Shown here one piece after another: positions 18,226 through 26,022 of a stretch of DNA of 64,000 nucleotides. The DNA is from Candidatus Pantoea formicae (lineage in GTDB: Bacteria; Pseudomonadota; Gammaproteobacteria; Enterobacterales; Enterobacteriaceae): assembly GCF_011752625.1 (NCBI RefSeq), contig NZ_VWXD01000001.1:904655-968654 (forward strand), in the 5' to 3' direction. Position 1 is the stretch's first letter. Every line of letters starts with the position of its first letter. A model generated the notes under the pieces. That model did no database searches. It saw nothing but the letters and a program-made list of their open reading frames with translations, and was not told the DNA's origin. The position numbers were made by a program, and so were the translations under genes.

Positions 18226-19149
18226 ATGATAAAAGATGCGTTTTACCGTACCGGACATCCCTCCCCGCTCGTCGGGGTCAGCCCGCTTTCCTGGGTTAAC
18301 GAGGTGCTGCACTATCTTGGTGCGGGCACCAGCGCCGACCATTGCTTAAGCGAGGCCAAGCAGGCGGGCTTTCAGGGTGTGGAACTGAGCCGTATTTTTC
18401 CTCGTGAGCCAGGGGCACTGAAGCAATTACTGGCTCAGCATCAACTACAACTGGTTTCTGGTTGGCACGATGGGTTTCTTACCGAGCGCAGCGTGGAGCA
18501 AGAGATGGATGCCGTGCATAACCACGCTTCGTTGCTGCAGGAAAACGGTGCCAACGTAATGGTCTACGGTGAATGCGGTTGGATGACGGACAATGCACTG
18601 GATGTCCCGCTTCATACCCGGCGACTGCTGCCAGACGCACAGGTCAAAGCCTATGCAGAGCGCCTGTCGGTCTTCGCCGATGCGCTTTACCACCAATACG
18701 GTTTGCGCCTCGCTTATCACCATCATCTGATGATGGTGGCAGAAACGCTGCCGGAAATTCGTGCATTGATCAACGCCTGCTCCCCTTCTGTGGGTCTGCT
18801 GCTGGATACCGGTCATGCCACCGCGGCGGGTTTCTCCTACACGCAACTCATTGAAGAATTTGCCGATCGTATTTGCCACATTCATCTTAAAGACGTGCGC
18901 CTGGATCGCTTGCAGCAGGTTCGCGCTTCGGGCATGACCTTCAACGAAGCGGTGCTCTCTGGCATGTTCACCGTGCCCGGTGATGGTGGTATCGATTTTC
19001 GGCCACTGGCGGAGTTTATTGCTCGCAGTGGTTATCAGGGATGGATGGTAGTAGAAGCCGAACAAGACCCGGCTAAAGCGCCACCTCTCGAGACGGTCAC
19101 TCGTGCACAACGCTATGTTGCACAACATCTTTTACCTGCAAACGTTTAA
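18226..19149 (+). CDS. Sugar phosphate isomerase/epimerase family protein (TIM barrel, xylose-isomerase-like)
   Basis: 307 residues of the AP-endonuclease-2/IolE-like TIM barrel. Metal-site elements visible are RLAYHHHLMM (about 157-166), VGLLLDTGHATAAG (about 188-201), ICHIHLKDVR (about 216-225) and VVEAEQDP near the C-terminus, matching the usual Glu/Asp/His set. Members include inosose dehydratase and keto-sugar epimerases. It forms a two-gene operon with a Gfo/Idh/MocA dehydrogenase ten bases downstream, a common pairing for oxidising and isomerising cyclitols or unusual sugars. IolE-like dehydratase function is possible but no other inositol gene is present. Confidence 0.85.
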   Translation: MIKDAFYRTGHPSPLVGVSPLSWVNEVLHYLGAGTSADHCLSEAKQAGFQGVELSRIFPREPGALKQLLAQHQLQLVSGWHDGFLTERSVEQEMDAVHNHASLLQENGANVMVYGECGWMTDNALDVPLHTRRLLPDAQVKAYAERLSVFADALYHQYGLRLAYHHHLMMVAETLPEIRALINACSPSVGLLLDTGHATAAGFSYTQLIEEFADRICHIHLKDVRLDRLQQVRASGMTFNEAVLSGMFTVPGDGGIDFRPLAEFIARSGYQGWMVVEAEQDPAKAPPLETVTRAQRYVAQHLLPANV

Positions 19150-19159
19150 GGAGCATCAC

Positions 19160-20341
19160 ATGGCCGGAAAAACACTCAATGTTGGTCTGATCGGTTCAGG
19201 CTTTATGGGTCAAGCACATGCTGATGCATGGCGTCGCGCAGGATTGCTCTATCGCAACTTGCCACTGCAACCCGTACTCCATACGCTGGCAGATGCCACT
19301 CCAGCGCTTGCTGACGAAGCCGCACGTCGCTACGGTTTTCAACACAGCACGGCGGACTGGCAATCCATGGTCAATCATCCTGACATCGATATTGTTGATA
19401 TCACCACGCCAAACAGTATGCATTTCAATATGGCGCTGGCAGCCATCCGTGCAGGTAAACACGTGTACTGTGAAAAACCACTGACGGTTTCGTTGCAAGA
19501 AGCACAAATCCTCACCCAGGAAGCTGAGCGCGCGGGTGTGAAAACCATCATGGCGTTCAATAACATCAAGACACCGGCAGCGCAGTTGGCAAAACAATTA
19601 ATTGAACGCGGGGATATAGGCACACCCACCCGCTTCCGAGGCTGGTTCGATCAGGGCTTCTTCAACGACCCTGACCTGCCATGGAGTTGGCGGTGTTCGC
19701 GCGAACAGGCGGGGTCCGGTTCACTCGGCGATCTCGGTTCACATGTGGTCAGCGTGGCGCAATATCTCATGGGCCCCATCAAAAGCGTGATCGGGCAAGA
19801 GCAATTGTTTATCGATACGCGTCCCGCAGCGGGCGGCGGCTCAGGCTATGGCGCTCAGGCTGAAAAAGGGGCGGCGCGGCTGAAAGTCGAAAATGACGAT
19901 CAGTTCCAGGCGTTAATCACGTTTGAAAACCGTGCAGGCGGCGTGATTGAATCTTCCCGTATCTCTGCGGGTAAAGTTTTCGGCATTGCGTGGGAAGTAT
20001 CGGGCACGGAAGGCACCATTATGATGGACGGAGAACGCTTTAATGAGCTTAAAATTGCACGTTACGGCGATGAAAAGCACGATCGCGGTTTCAAAACCCT
20101 CTATGCCGGTTCTCAGGTTGAACAGTTTGGCGGATTCTTCGGCTTTGATTTCGCGGGCGGTGGTTTGGGCTACTTCGATGTCAAAGTGATCGAAATCTAT
20201 GACCTAATTAAAGGCCTCAGCAGCGAAGCCGGATGCTTCCCGGATTTCCGCTTTGGCCTGGAAAATCAGCAAATCATCGAGGCAATGGTGCAATCCTCTG
20301 CGCGTGGTGAACGTGTTGAAATTTCCAGCCTGCGTGCTTAA
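19160..20341 (+). CDS. Gfo/Idh/MocA family oxidoreductase
   Basis: 393 residues. N-terminal Rossmann fold GLIGSGFMGQAHADAW (about 9-24) binds NAD(P); the conserved CEKPLTVSLQEAQ stretch (about 101-113) carries the Lys of the EKP motif. The C-terminal alpha/beta domain has SGSLGDLGSHVVSVAQYL with the conserved D/H pair. The usual length is 350-390. ATG 19160 is chosen because TAAGGAGCATCAC precedes it; the longer frame from 19103 overlaps the isomerase. Its stop overlaps the convergent hydrolase stop by four bases. Likely oxidises a sugar or cyclitol together with the upstream isomerase. Confidence 0.88.
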   Translation: MAGKTLNVGLIGSGFMGQAHADAWRRAGLLYRNLPLQPVLHTLADATPALADEAARRYGFQHSTADWQSMVNHPDIDIVDITTPNSMHFNMALAAIRAGKHVYCEKPLTVSLQEAQILTQEAERAGVKTIMAFNNIKTPAAQLAKQLIERGDIGTPTRFRGWFDQGFFNDPDLPWSWRCSREQAGSGSLGDLGSHVVSVAQYLMGPIKSVIGQEQLFIDTRPAAGGGSGYGAQAEKGAARLKVENDDQFQALITFENRAGGVIESSRISAGKVFGIAWEVSGTEGTIMMDGERFNELKIARYGDEKHDRGFKTLYAGSQVEQFGGFFGFDFAGGGLGYFDVKVIEIYDLIKGLSSEAGCFPDFRFGLENQQIIEAMVQSSARGERVEISSLRA

Positions 20342-21252
20342 CTAAAAAACTCACGCAGCGCATCGGCCAGCGCCTGTGGTTGCTCATCAGGAATAAAGTG
20401 ACCGCAGTGCGCTATTTTTATGCCAGAGACATTGGCTGCAAACTCCTGCAGTGGAATCGCCATATCCGGGATCGATCCCTGATCGGCACTGACTGCCAAC
20501 AACGGCACCGATAACTTGCCCTTTTCGCGTAACAATTCGCGATTCTGTGCTGCTGAGAGGTTCACTTCCCGATAGGCTGCCATGCCAGCCCTGAGTGCCC
20601 CGTTCTGTCGCAGTAAACGGGTGTATTCCGCCATATCCTCATCACCAAACACCATCGGACTGGCCGCTTTGCGCTTCAGGAACCACTCAAGGTAGATCTC
20701 CTCGCGTCCTTCAATTAAGGCCTCTGGCAGATCTGGCAACAGATGAAATGCAAAATGCCAAGTTTTCCAGGCTTTATCTGGCGTCGCGGGGAGCGCATCA
20801 GGCAAAGTCACTCCGGGTATACCGGCATCAAGCAACGCCAGCTTAACCACCTGTTCGTTATACAGCGTGGCAAAGGGCCAGGCAACCCAAGCTCCCACAT
20901 CATGCGCAGCCAGATAATATCGGCTAATCTGCAACACTTGCAGTAGGCCTTGCACCCGGCGGGCCAGTGAAAGGGTGTCGTATCCATCGTAAGGTTTATC
21001 GGAGTCACCTTGGCCTGGCAGATCCGGCGCGACAATGAAATAGTGTTGGGCCAGTCCTGCCATGACGTGGCGCCAGGCAAACCAACTTTGCGGGAACCCC
21101 GCCAATAACACCAACGTTTCGCCTTGCTGATTCCCCCCACTGACGTAATGCAGCCTCACCCCGTCAACCGTGGCATACCCGTGAAAAAATCCGCTCAAGC
21201 CAGTGACTTCTTGTGACCAGCGCGTGGTCTGTTTTAATTCAGATACGTTCAA
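20338..21252 (-). CDS. Alpha/beta-fold hydrolase (epoxide hydrolase / haloacid dehalogenase-like)
   Basis: 304 residues. The fold shows HGYATVDGVRLHYVSGG, LVLLAGFPQSW (oxyanion HGFP-type loop), APDLPGQGDSDKP, and a nucleophile elbow AAHDVGAW in which Asp takes the nucleophile place, as in epoxide hydrolases and haloalkane dehalogenases. The C-terminus has the catalytic His in IAHCGHFIPDEQP. I chose the TTG start at 21252 because GGAGAATCAAC stands before it and no ATG fits. It follows a TetR-family gene and has a palindromic operator in its promoter, so it is probably repressed by that regulator. Confidence 0.88.
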   Translation of the reverse strand: MNVSELKQTTRWSQEVTGLSGFFHGYATVDGVRLHYVSGGNQQGETLVLLAGFPQSWFAWRHVMAGLAQHYFIVAPDLPGQGDSDKPYDGYDTLSLARRVQGLLQVLQISRYYLAAHDVGAWVAWPFATLYNEQVVKLALLDAGIPGVTLPDALPATPDKAWKTWHFAFHLLPDLPEALIEGREEIYLEWFLKRKAASPMVFGDEDMAEYTRLLRQNGALRAGMAAYREVNLSAAQNRELLREKGKLSVPLLAVSADQGSIPDMAIPLQEFAANVSGIKIAHCGHFIPDEQPQALADALREFFS

Positions 21253-21272
21253 GTTGATTCTCCATAATTTTA

Positions 21273-21288
21273 GGAAATGATCATTTCC
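21273..21288. promoter_or_regulatory. Palindromic operator in the hydrolase promoter
   Basis: GGAAATGATCATTTCC is a perfect 16-base palindrome, flanked by TTA on one side and TTAA on the other, 20 bases before the hydrolase start. A close variant lies before the TetR-family gene (21929-21944), so it is the likely binding site of that repressor. Confidence 0.75.
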
Positions 21289-21305
21289 TTAATGGGCAAA
21301 AAATT

Positions 21306-21914
21306 TTAATCCAGTAGCCTTAACGCGGTGGCAATTAAGTCAGCCTGCGACGGTAAATCCTGCATTTTCCCTGCCACGCGCATGCCCAATACAAGGCACA
21401 GCAATAGGCCGCTTAACGCCTGGACATCATGTTGTCGATTGATCGATCCATCTTGTTGGCCACCCTCCAGCAGGGTAATAATGCCGTTTAAGTTACGTTG
21501 TAACGCTTCACGTACTAATTCAGCCAGTTCTGAGTCCAGTACCTGCAACTCAATCGCACTCCCCACCACTAAACAACCGCGCCGTCCCTCGACATCGGTG
21601 GCAGATTCCAGATAAAAATGCAGTAGTTCTGCGATACGTGCGCGCCCATTCGGTTGCTGTTCCAGTCTCTGACGAAGATGCTGATTGCGCAGTGAGGTAT
21701 AGCGGGCAAAGACCTGTAAAAACAGACCGCGTTTATCGCTGAAAGCCTTATAAATGCTGCCTGCGGTAAGCTCCATCGCGATGCCCAGATCGTTAATCGA
21801 GGCGCTGTGATAGCCTTTTTCGCGAAACACCAGCATGGCACGATCCAAGGCCGAATCGAGATCAAACTGGCGCGGACGCCCCCGCTCACGCGACGACGAT
21901 GGTGCTTGTGGCAT
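21306..21914 (-). CDS. TetR/AcrR family transcriptional regulator
   Basis: 202 residues. An N-terminal arginine-rich stretch (RERGRPRQFD) is followed by the TetR HTH at about 17-60 (AMLVFREKGYHSASINDLGIAMELTAGSIYKAFSDKRGLF, given in part: GSIYKAFSDKRGLF). The C-terminal ligand domain (TetR_C_6/YcdC-like) has EGRRGCLVVGSAIEL and a helical end. It is encoded directly upstream of the alpha/beta hydrolase on the same strand with 53 bases between, and matching palindromes occur in both promoters, pointing to autoregulation plus hydrolase control. The inducer is unknown. Confidence 0.92.
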   Translation of the reverse strand: MPQAPSSSRERGRPRQFDLDSALDRAMLVFREKGYHSASINDLGIAMELTAGSIYKAFSDKRGLFLQVFARYTSLRNQHLRQRLEQQPNGRARIAELLHFYLESATDVEGRRGCLVVGSAIELQVLDSELAELVREALQRNLNGIITLLEGGQQDGSINRQHDVQALSGLLLCLVLGMRVAGKMQDLPSQADLIATALRLLD

Positions 21915-21928
21915 GTTAATACCATTTA

Positions 21929-21944
21929 GGAAATGATTGATTCC
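21929..21944. promoter_or_regulatory. Operator-like palindrome upstream of the TetR gene
   Basis: GGAAATGATTGATTCC shares TTAGGAAATGAT with the site at 21273-21288 and has GGAA/TTCC ends; it lies 14 bases before the TetR start codon. The pair suggests autorepression. Confidence 0.65.
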
Positions 21945-22048
21945 AAAATACTACAAGGTGGATGCAGTGCAGTGCAAGCAGGAGTCTAAAAAAGAGTATG
22001 GCGCAGAATGAGTGAGTCACATTGTCATCAATGTGACTCAGCGTCTGT

Positions 22049-22672
22049 TTATTTCATCAGGACATGAATACCCAGCCAAGCCATAAAGCCACCGCTCAGC
22101 CGATCAATACATTTACGGTACTTCACGTAAGCCTGGCGCGGTTTGTGTGTGGATAGCAGGCACGCCACCACCACATACCACAGGTAATCGATCAAGAAAG
22201 CCATCACAGGTAACGCGAAGTACATGTAAGGTTTAATTTCCGATGTCAGTGCTGTAGTAAAAATACTGGCAAACACCAAGGCAGTGTGCGGGTTACTTAC
22301 TTGTGTAATCAGCCCTGTCATCAATGCCTTTCTGCCACTCATTTTGCCCATGCTGGAAAAGTCCATGCGCCCTGCTGCGGGCTGGCGAAACATTTTTATT
22401 GCCAGCCATAGCAAATAGCAGGCACCAGCAATTTTTAATGCCGTATAGAGCGAGGGAACCAACGTAAGCAAGGTATGAAGCCCTGCCAGGGCAATAATGG
22501 AAAACATCAGGGATCCGATCCCCATCCCAAGTGATACAAAAAGCGCGGCACGACGCGAACAGGACATCGCCGATCTGGCCACTAGCAGAAAACTCGCACC
22601 GGGACTCATTGCGCCGAGTAGCAACGCTGCGCCGATAGTAGTAAGAGCAAAAATATCACCTGACATAACCAT
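22049..22672 (-). CDS. LysE/RhtB family amino-acid exporter
   Basis: 207 residues with six predicted membrane segments. The LysE/RhtB signature GAMSPGASFLLVARSAM follows the first helix (about 21-37), and GLITQVSNPHTALVFASIF near 125-143 matches the conserved NP(K/H) motif before helix 4. The family exports amino acids such as threonine, homoserine or lysine across the inner membrane. Two ATGs (22672 and 22666) share the ribosome binding site GAGGATGG; either may be used. Monocistronic. Confidence 0.9.
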   Translation of the reverse strand: MVMSGDIFALTTIGAALLLGAMSPGASFLLVARSAMSCSRRAALFVSLGMGIGSLMFSIIALAGLHTLLTLVPSLYTALKIAGACYLLWLAIKMFRQPAAGRMDFSSMGKMSGRKALMTGLITQVSNPHTALVFASIFTTALTSEIKPYMYFALPVMAFLIDYLWYVVVACLLSTHKPRQAYVKYRKCIDRLSGGFMAWLGIHVLMK

Positions 22673-22706
22673 CCATCCTCAAAGAAATAATCCGTTTGAA
22701 TCAAAT

Positions 22707-23150
22707 TTAATCTGTGATGCGATACTGAATAAAGTCTGTCTTGGTCGCCACCTGGTCGTACAGCGCGCGGGCACGGTAATTATTCTCACGCGTCATCCAG
22801 TACACCTTGGAGCAGTTCATCTCACTGGCAGCAGCCTTGACGGCAGCGATCAGCGCGCGGCCGGTGCCGTGCTTTCGCCCCTCGGGCCGTACAAACAGAT
22901 CCTGCAAGTAGCAATAATCTCCCGTGGTCCAGGTACTGCGATGGCAAAGAAAATGCACCAAGCCCGTCAACGCACCCTGCTCTTCAGCCACCAGGCAATA
23001 CATGGGTTCATTTTCAGCCAACAACCGGCGGAAAGTGGTATTGGTCACCTCTTCAGTGACTTCGCTGATATAAAAGTCGAGATACCCCAACCACAGGGCT
23101 TTCCATTGCACATAATCGTTTTCATTAAGCTGACGGATAGTGAAGTCCAT
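22707..23150 (-). CDS. GNAT family N-acetyltransferase
   Basis: 147 residues. Full GNAT pattern: MDFTIRQLNENDYVQWKALW, central LVAEEQGALTGLVHFLCH, motif A YLQDLFVRPEGRKHGTGRALIAAV (in part: RPEGRKHGTGRAL; the R/QxxGxG/A loop is RKHGTG), and WMTRENNYRARALYDQVA at the C-terminus. Similar to amino-group acetyltransferases of broad substrate range. It overlaps the preceding GNAT gene by 26 bases; GGAGATCGAAG precedes the ATG. Confidence 0.88.
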   Translation of the reverse strand: MDFTIRQLNENDYVQWKALWLGYLDFYISEVTEEVTNTTFRRLLAENEPMYCLVAEEQGALTGLVHFLCHRSTWTTGDYCYLQDLFVRPEGRKHGTGRALIAAVKAAASEMNCSKVYWMTRENNYRARALYDQVATKTDFIQYRITD

Positions 23151-23679
23151 TCTTCGATCTCCATTGTTGGCGGGTAATGTTAAACATTAAATGGGCCGGC
23201 GGATCTTGCGGATCGGATACTCGCTGCAAAAACGTCAATCCGGCTTTTTCTAGTACGCGGCGCGAGGCAGTGTGGTTTTCTCTGACCACGCCGACAATTT
23301 CACTGAGTGATAACTCTTCAAAACCAAAACGGAGCGCTCGTACAGCGAGTTCCGTCGCGAAACCCTTGCCCCATGCATCGGGAGCAAAACGGTAACCAAG
23401 ATTATTGGTTCGACGTCCGTTAAATTCACTGACAAAGACGCCGCCAAAGCCGATAACCGTTTCAGGTTGCCTTTTCTCGAAAATGACCCAGTCATCGAAA
23501 CCATGAATGGCCCGATCTTTAAGTCGCCTCAGTAATACTTCCCGTGCGTGATCGATATCCGGGTAAGGGCCGCGAGGATTAAATTGATGGGTGGTCGGAT
23601 CGCCATAGATACGAAATAGCGCCTCTAAATCTTTACGCTCAATATGCCGATAAAGCAGTCTTTCTGATTCCCACTGCAT
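23125..23679 (-). CDS. GNAT family N-acetyltransferase, RimJ/RimL type
   Basis: 184 residues with the RimJ/RimL-like acetyltransferase_3 layout: ESERLLYRHIERKDLEALFRIYGDP at the N-terminus, WVIFEKRQPETVIGFGG, then GYRFAPDAWGKGFATELAVRAL (acetyl-CoA loop WGKGFA) and NHTASRRVLEKAGL at the C-terminus. This subfamily acetylates protein N-termini or small amines. AAGGAAG precedes the ATG. It is the first gene of a two-gene acetyltransferase operon, with overlapping coding regions. Confidence 0.9.
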   Translation of the reverse strand: MQWESERLLYRHIERKDLEALFRIYGDPTTHQFNPRGPYPDIDHAREVLLRRLKDRAIHGFDDWVIFEKRQPETVIGFGGVFVSEFNGRRTNNLGYRFAPDAWGKGFATELAVRALRFGFEELSLSEIVGVVRENHTASRRVLEKAGLTFLQRVSDPQDPPAHLMFNITRQQWRSKNGLHYPSA

Positions 23680-23808
23680 AACACTTCCTTGCTGTTTTCA
23701 CAGGCCATTTCACAACATAGGCCTATAACATATCACCCTGTTCTCACTATGACAGTTAAGAAACTTTGCTATGCTGTCAGCCCTCTTCTTTTGTACATGA
23801 ATTTAATC

Positions 23809-24714
23809 ATGCGAACTACCGACTCGTTGCGACTTCTTCTGCTGGCGGCTATTTGGGGTGCCAGTTTTCTGTTTATGCGTATTGCCGTACCTGCTCTCGG
23901 TGCGGTCAATACCGCCTTTCTGCGTGTCTTATGCGGTGCCTTCGGCCTGTTAGTGGTGATGGTGGTGATGCGCATCCCTCGTCGATTTGATGGCAAACTG
24001 GGCTGGGCGATGCTACTGGGAGTCATCAACTCTGGATTACCTTTTCTGATGTATTGCCTTGCCGCACGGGTGTTGCCCGCTGGCTACTCCGCCATCCTTA
24101 ATGCCACTGCGCCGTTGATGGGTGTGATCATCGGCGCTGCCTTCTTTAGTGAAAAGCTGACGCTTAGCAAAGTGCTGGGAATGGTCGTGGGTTTCACCGG
24201 CATTATTTTGATCAGCACCACGGGGGAAGTCGTGCTGTCGCAAGTGTTGGTGTTAGGGATCGTCGCCTGTTTGGTGGCAACCACCTGCTACGGTTTTGCC
24301 GGGTTTCTGGCAAAGCGCTGGATCGGCGCACGCGGGGGGCTGGATGCCACCAAAGTCGCCTTTGGCAGCCAACTCGGCGCCTCGCTTTTCCTGCTGCCGT
24401 TTTTCGCCTTTAGCGCCCCGCAAACGCCTGCTGCGAACTGGCAAATTCCTGAGGTCTGGGGCTGCATTCTCGCGGTGGGCTTCATTTGTACCGCCTTGGC
24501 CTACATTCTCTACTTCCGCCTTTTAGCAGATATTGGCCCGCTGCGGACCTTGACCGTGACCTTTTTAATCCCCCCGTTCGGTATTTTCTGGGGATGGCTG
24601 GTACTCGGTGAGCAGATCAATCAGGGCTTTATTGGCGCATCCGTATTGATTGTGTTCTCCATCTGGCTGGTGAACAGCAATGGCTTGGAAAACTGGCGTA
24701 GAGCCCGCTCCTAG
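23809..24714 (+). CDS. EamA/DMT superfamily transporter (10 TM)
   Basis: 301 residues from ATG 23809, with ten hydrophobic segments and two EamA halves. The first repeat starts LLLLAAIWGASFLFMRIAVPALGAV (in part: AAIWGASFLFMRIAV); the second half opens near residue 150 (VLGIVACLVATTCYGFAGFLAKRW). A longer frame back to 23689 lacks a convincing ribosome binding site and would add a non-hydrophobic leader. Exports or imports small metabolites; substrate unknown. Its stop abuts the convergent RpiR gene. Confidence 0.85.
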   Translation: MRTTDSLRLLLLAAIWGASFLFMRIAVPALGAVNTAFLRVLCGAFGLLVVMVVMRIPRRFDGKLGWAMLLGVINSGLPFLMYCLAARVLPAGYSAILNATAPLMGVIIGAAFFSEKLTLSKVLGMVVGFTGIILISTTGEVVLSQVLVLGIVACLVATTCYGFAGFLAKRWIGARGGLDATKVAFGSQLGASLFLLPFFAFSAPQTPAANWQIPEVWGCILAVGFICTALAYILYFRLLADIGPLRTLTVTFLIPPFGIFWGWLVLGEQINQGFIGASVLIVFSIWLVNSNGLENWRRARS

Positions 24715-25602
24715 TCATTTTTTGCTGGCCGGTTTAAGTGAACGGTTAAGATCCTGGATACGTTTCATAGTCTTAACCGTCCGCGATGAGGTGGCGGACG
24801 CCACAGAAAGAATCAACATCTCCAGACAGACCAGAACCGTGCCATGCAGCGGCATACGACCATTTTCACCGCCGCGCGGCACATTAATGATCACATCCGC
24901 CTCTTTAGCGAACGCCGATTCAAGAGCATTGGTTAACAGAATTACCGGCATACCAAGGCGTTTGGCTTCTTTTAGGGTCGTCAAACCTTCACGATGGGCG
25001 GATTTCTGCGCCATCATGATTAACACATCCCCACGCTGCAAGGTGATGAGCTGTTCAGCCAATGCAATCCCAGAACGATTGAGTGTCACCGCTGGAATAC
25101 CAATGCGTGTGAATAACCGGGCGCTGTAGTCGGCCAGTATGCCTGATGCATTGATGCCAAACAGGGCCACCTGACGTGCTTCGATCAACATGGCTACGGC
25201 TCTCGCCACCGCCTGGCGGTTATGCGGTTCTGAAAGTGCATCACAGGCACGTTTATGGCCTCCCAGCACAAAATCGATGCCGGAATTAATATCGCAAGAG
25301 AGTTCGCTCACCGTTGCGCTCATCTTCTCTTCAGAATTCATCGCCGGTCCAAACCACGCAGCCAACGTCGTTTTCAAATCACGTAGTCCGGCAAATCCCA
25401 ATGCTTGTACTGTCCGCACGACGGTGGCATCCGAGGTCTGCGTCGCGTCGGCTATTTCCATTGCGGTTGCATCTAATATTGCCTCACGATTATCGTGGAT
25501 ATATCGCGCGACTGACTGAAGGCTGGATGATAATGATGGTGCGCGTGCACGGTAACGCTCACCTAATACATCAACCCGATTTTTAATTTTATTTACCGCC
25601 AT
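24715..25602 (-). CDS. RpiR/MurR family transcriptional regulator (HTH + SIS domain)
   Basis: 295 residues from ATG 25602 (GGAAAGCAG upstream). The HTH_6 domain covers about 5-80 (SVARYIHDNREAILDATAMEIADATQTSDATVVRTVQALGF, in part: TSDATVVRTVQALGF). A SIS sugar-phosphate-binding domain covers about 120-260 (VALFGINASGILADYSARLFTRIG ... GDVLIMMAQKSAHREG). Such regulators sense phosphosugars. The gene sits just upstream, and on the opposite strand, of the 26-kb TonB receptor operon, but whether it controls that is unknown. Confidence 0.92.
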   Translation of the reverse strand: MAVNKIKNRVDVLGERYRARAPSLSSSLQSVARYIHDNREAILDATAMEIADATQTSDATVVRTVQALGFAGLRDLKTTLAAWFGPAMNSEEKMSATVSELSCDINSGIDFVLGGHKRACDALSEPHNRQAVARAVAMLIEARQVALFGINASGILADYSARLFTRIGIPAVTLNRSGIALAEQLITLQRGDVLIMMAQKSAHREGLTTLKEAKRLGMPVILLTNALESAFAKEADVIINVPRGGENGRMPLHGTVLVCLEMLILSVASATSSRTVKTMKRIQDLNRSLKPASKK

Positions 25603-26022
25603 CTGCTTTCCTGCTGTTGTCTGTTGCCTGCATTCGGTGACCACTACGGGGTAACCTTGTAGTGATTTTTTGACGTTAAAACGGCGAAGCCGGGTTTGAT
25701 AACATCACAAAACCTGCGAAGAAAGTCGTCATAAAAAAATCATAACCACCTGATTATAAATCATATAAATAAAATTCAAGTAAACCCTGGAATATCAGTT
25801 TGATCGTCAATCATACTGTAGTATCCACGCTATTATTTCGATTTACTACTACATTCTTTCATGTTTGAATGATTCTCAATAACGTTAAGAGAGTCGTTTT
25901 TGCGCGATATGTTGCGCAAATATCGCAGAGATAAATAACGCCTTAATGTTTGAAAAAATTTAACTCATTACTTCGTTTCATGGACGAAAATTAATCCCGC
26001 ACCAACACCAGGTTTAATTTAA
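25603..26022. promoter_or_regulatory. Divergent promoter region of rpiR-like gene and TonB receptor operon
   Basis: About 420 bases, strongly AT-rich, no gene. It contains a Fur-like box at 25865-25883. A small dyad GCGCGATATGTTGCGC lies just downstream (about 25902-25917). The remaining part shows no feature I can name. Confidence 0.5.
25865..25883 (+). promoter_or_regulatory. Fur-like box upstream of TonB receptor operon
   Basis: TTGAATGATTCTCAATAAC matches the Fur consensus at 12 of 19 positions, including the AATGAT core and TCA...A...C end. It lies 139 bases before the receptor start. Weaker than the fepA site. Confidence 0.55.

Noticed and set aside
18445..19128. 227-codon minus-strand frame
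   Set aside because: Antisense to the TIM-barrel isomerase with clear motifs; His/Arg-rich shadow.
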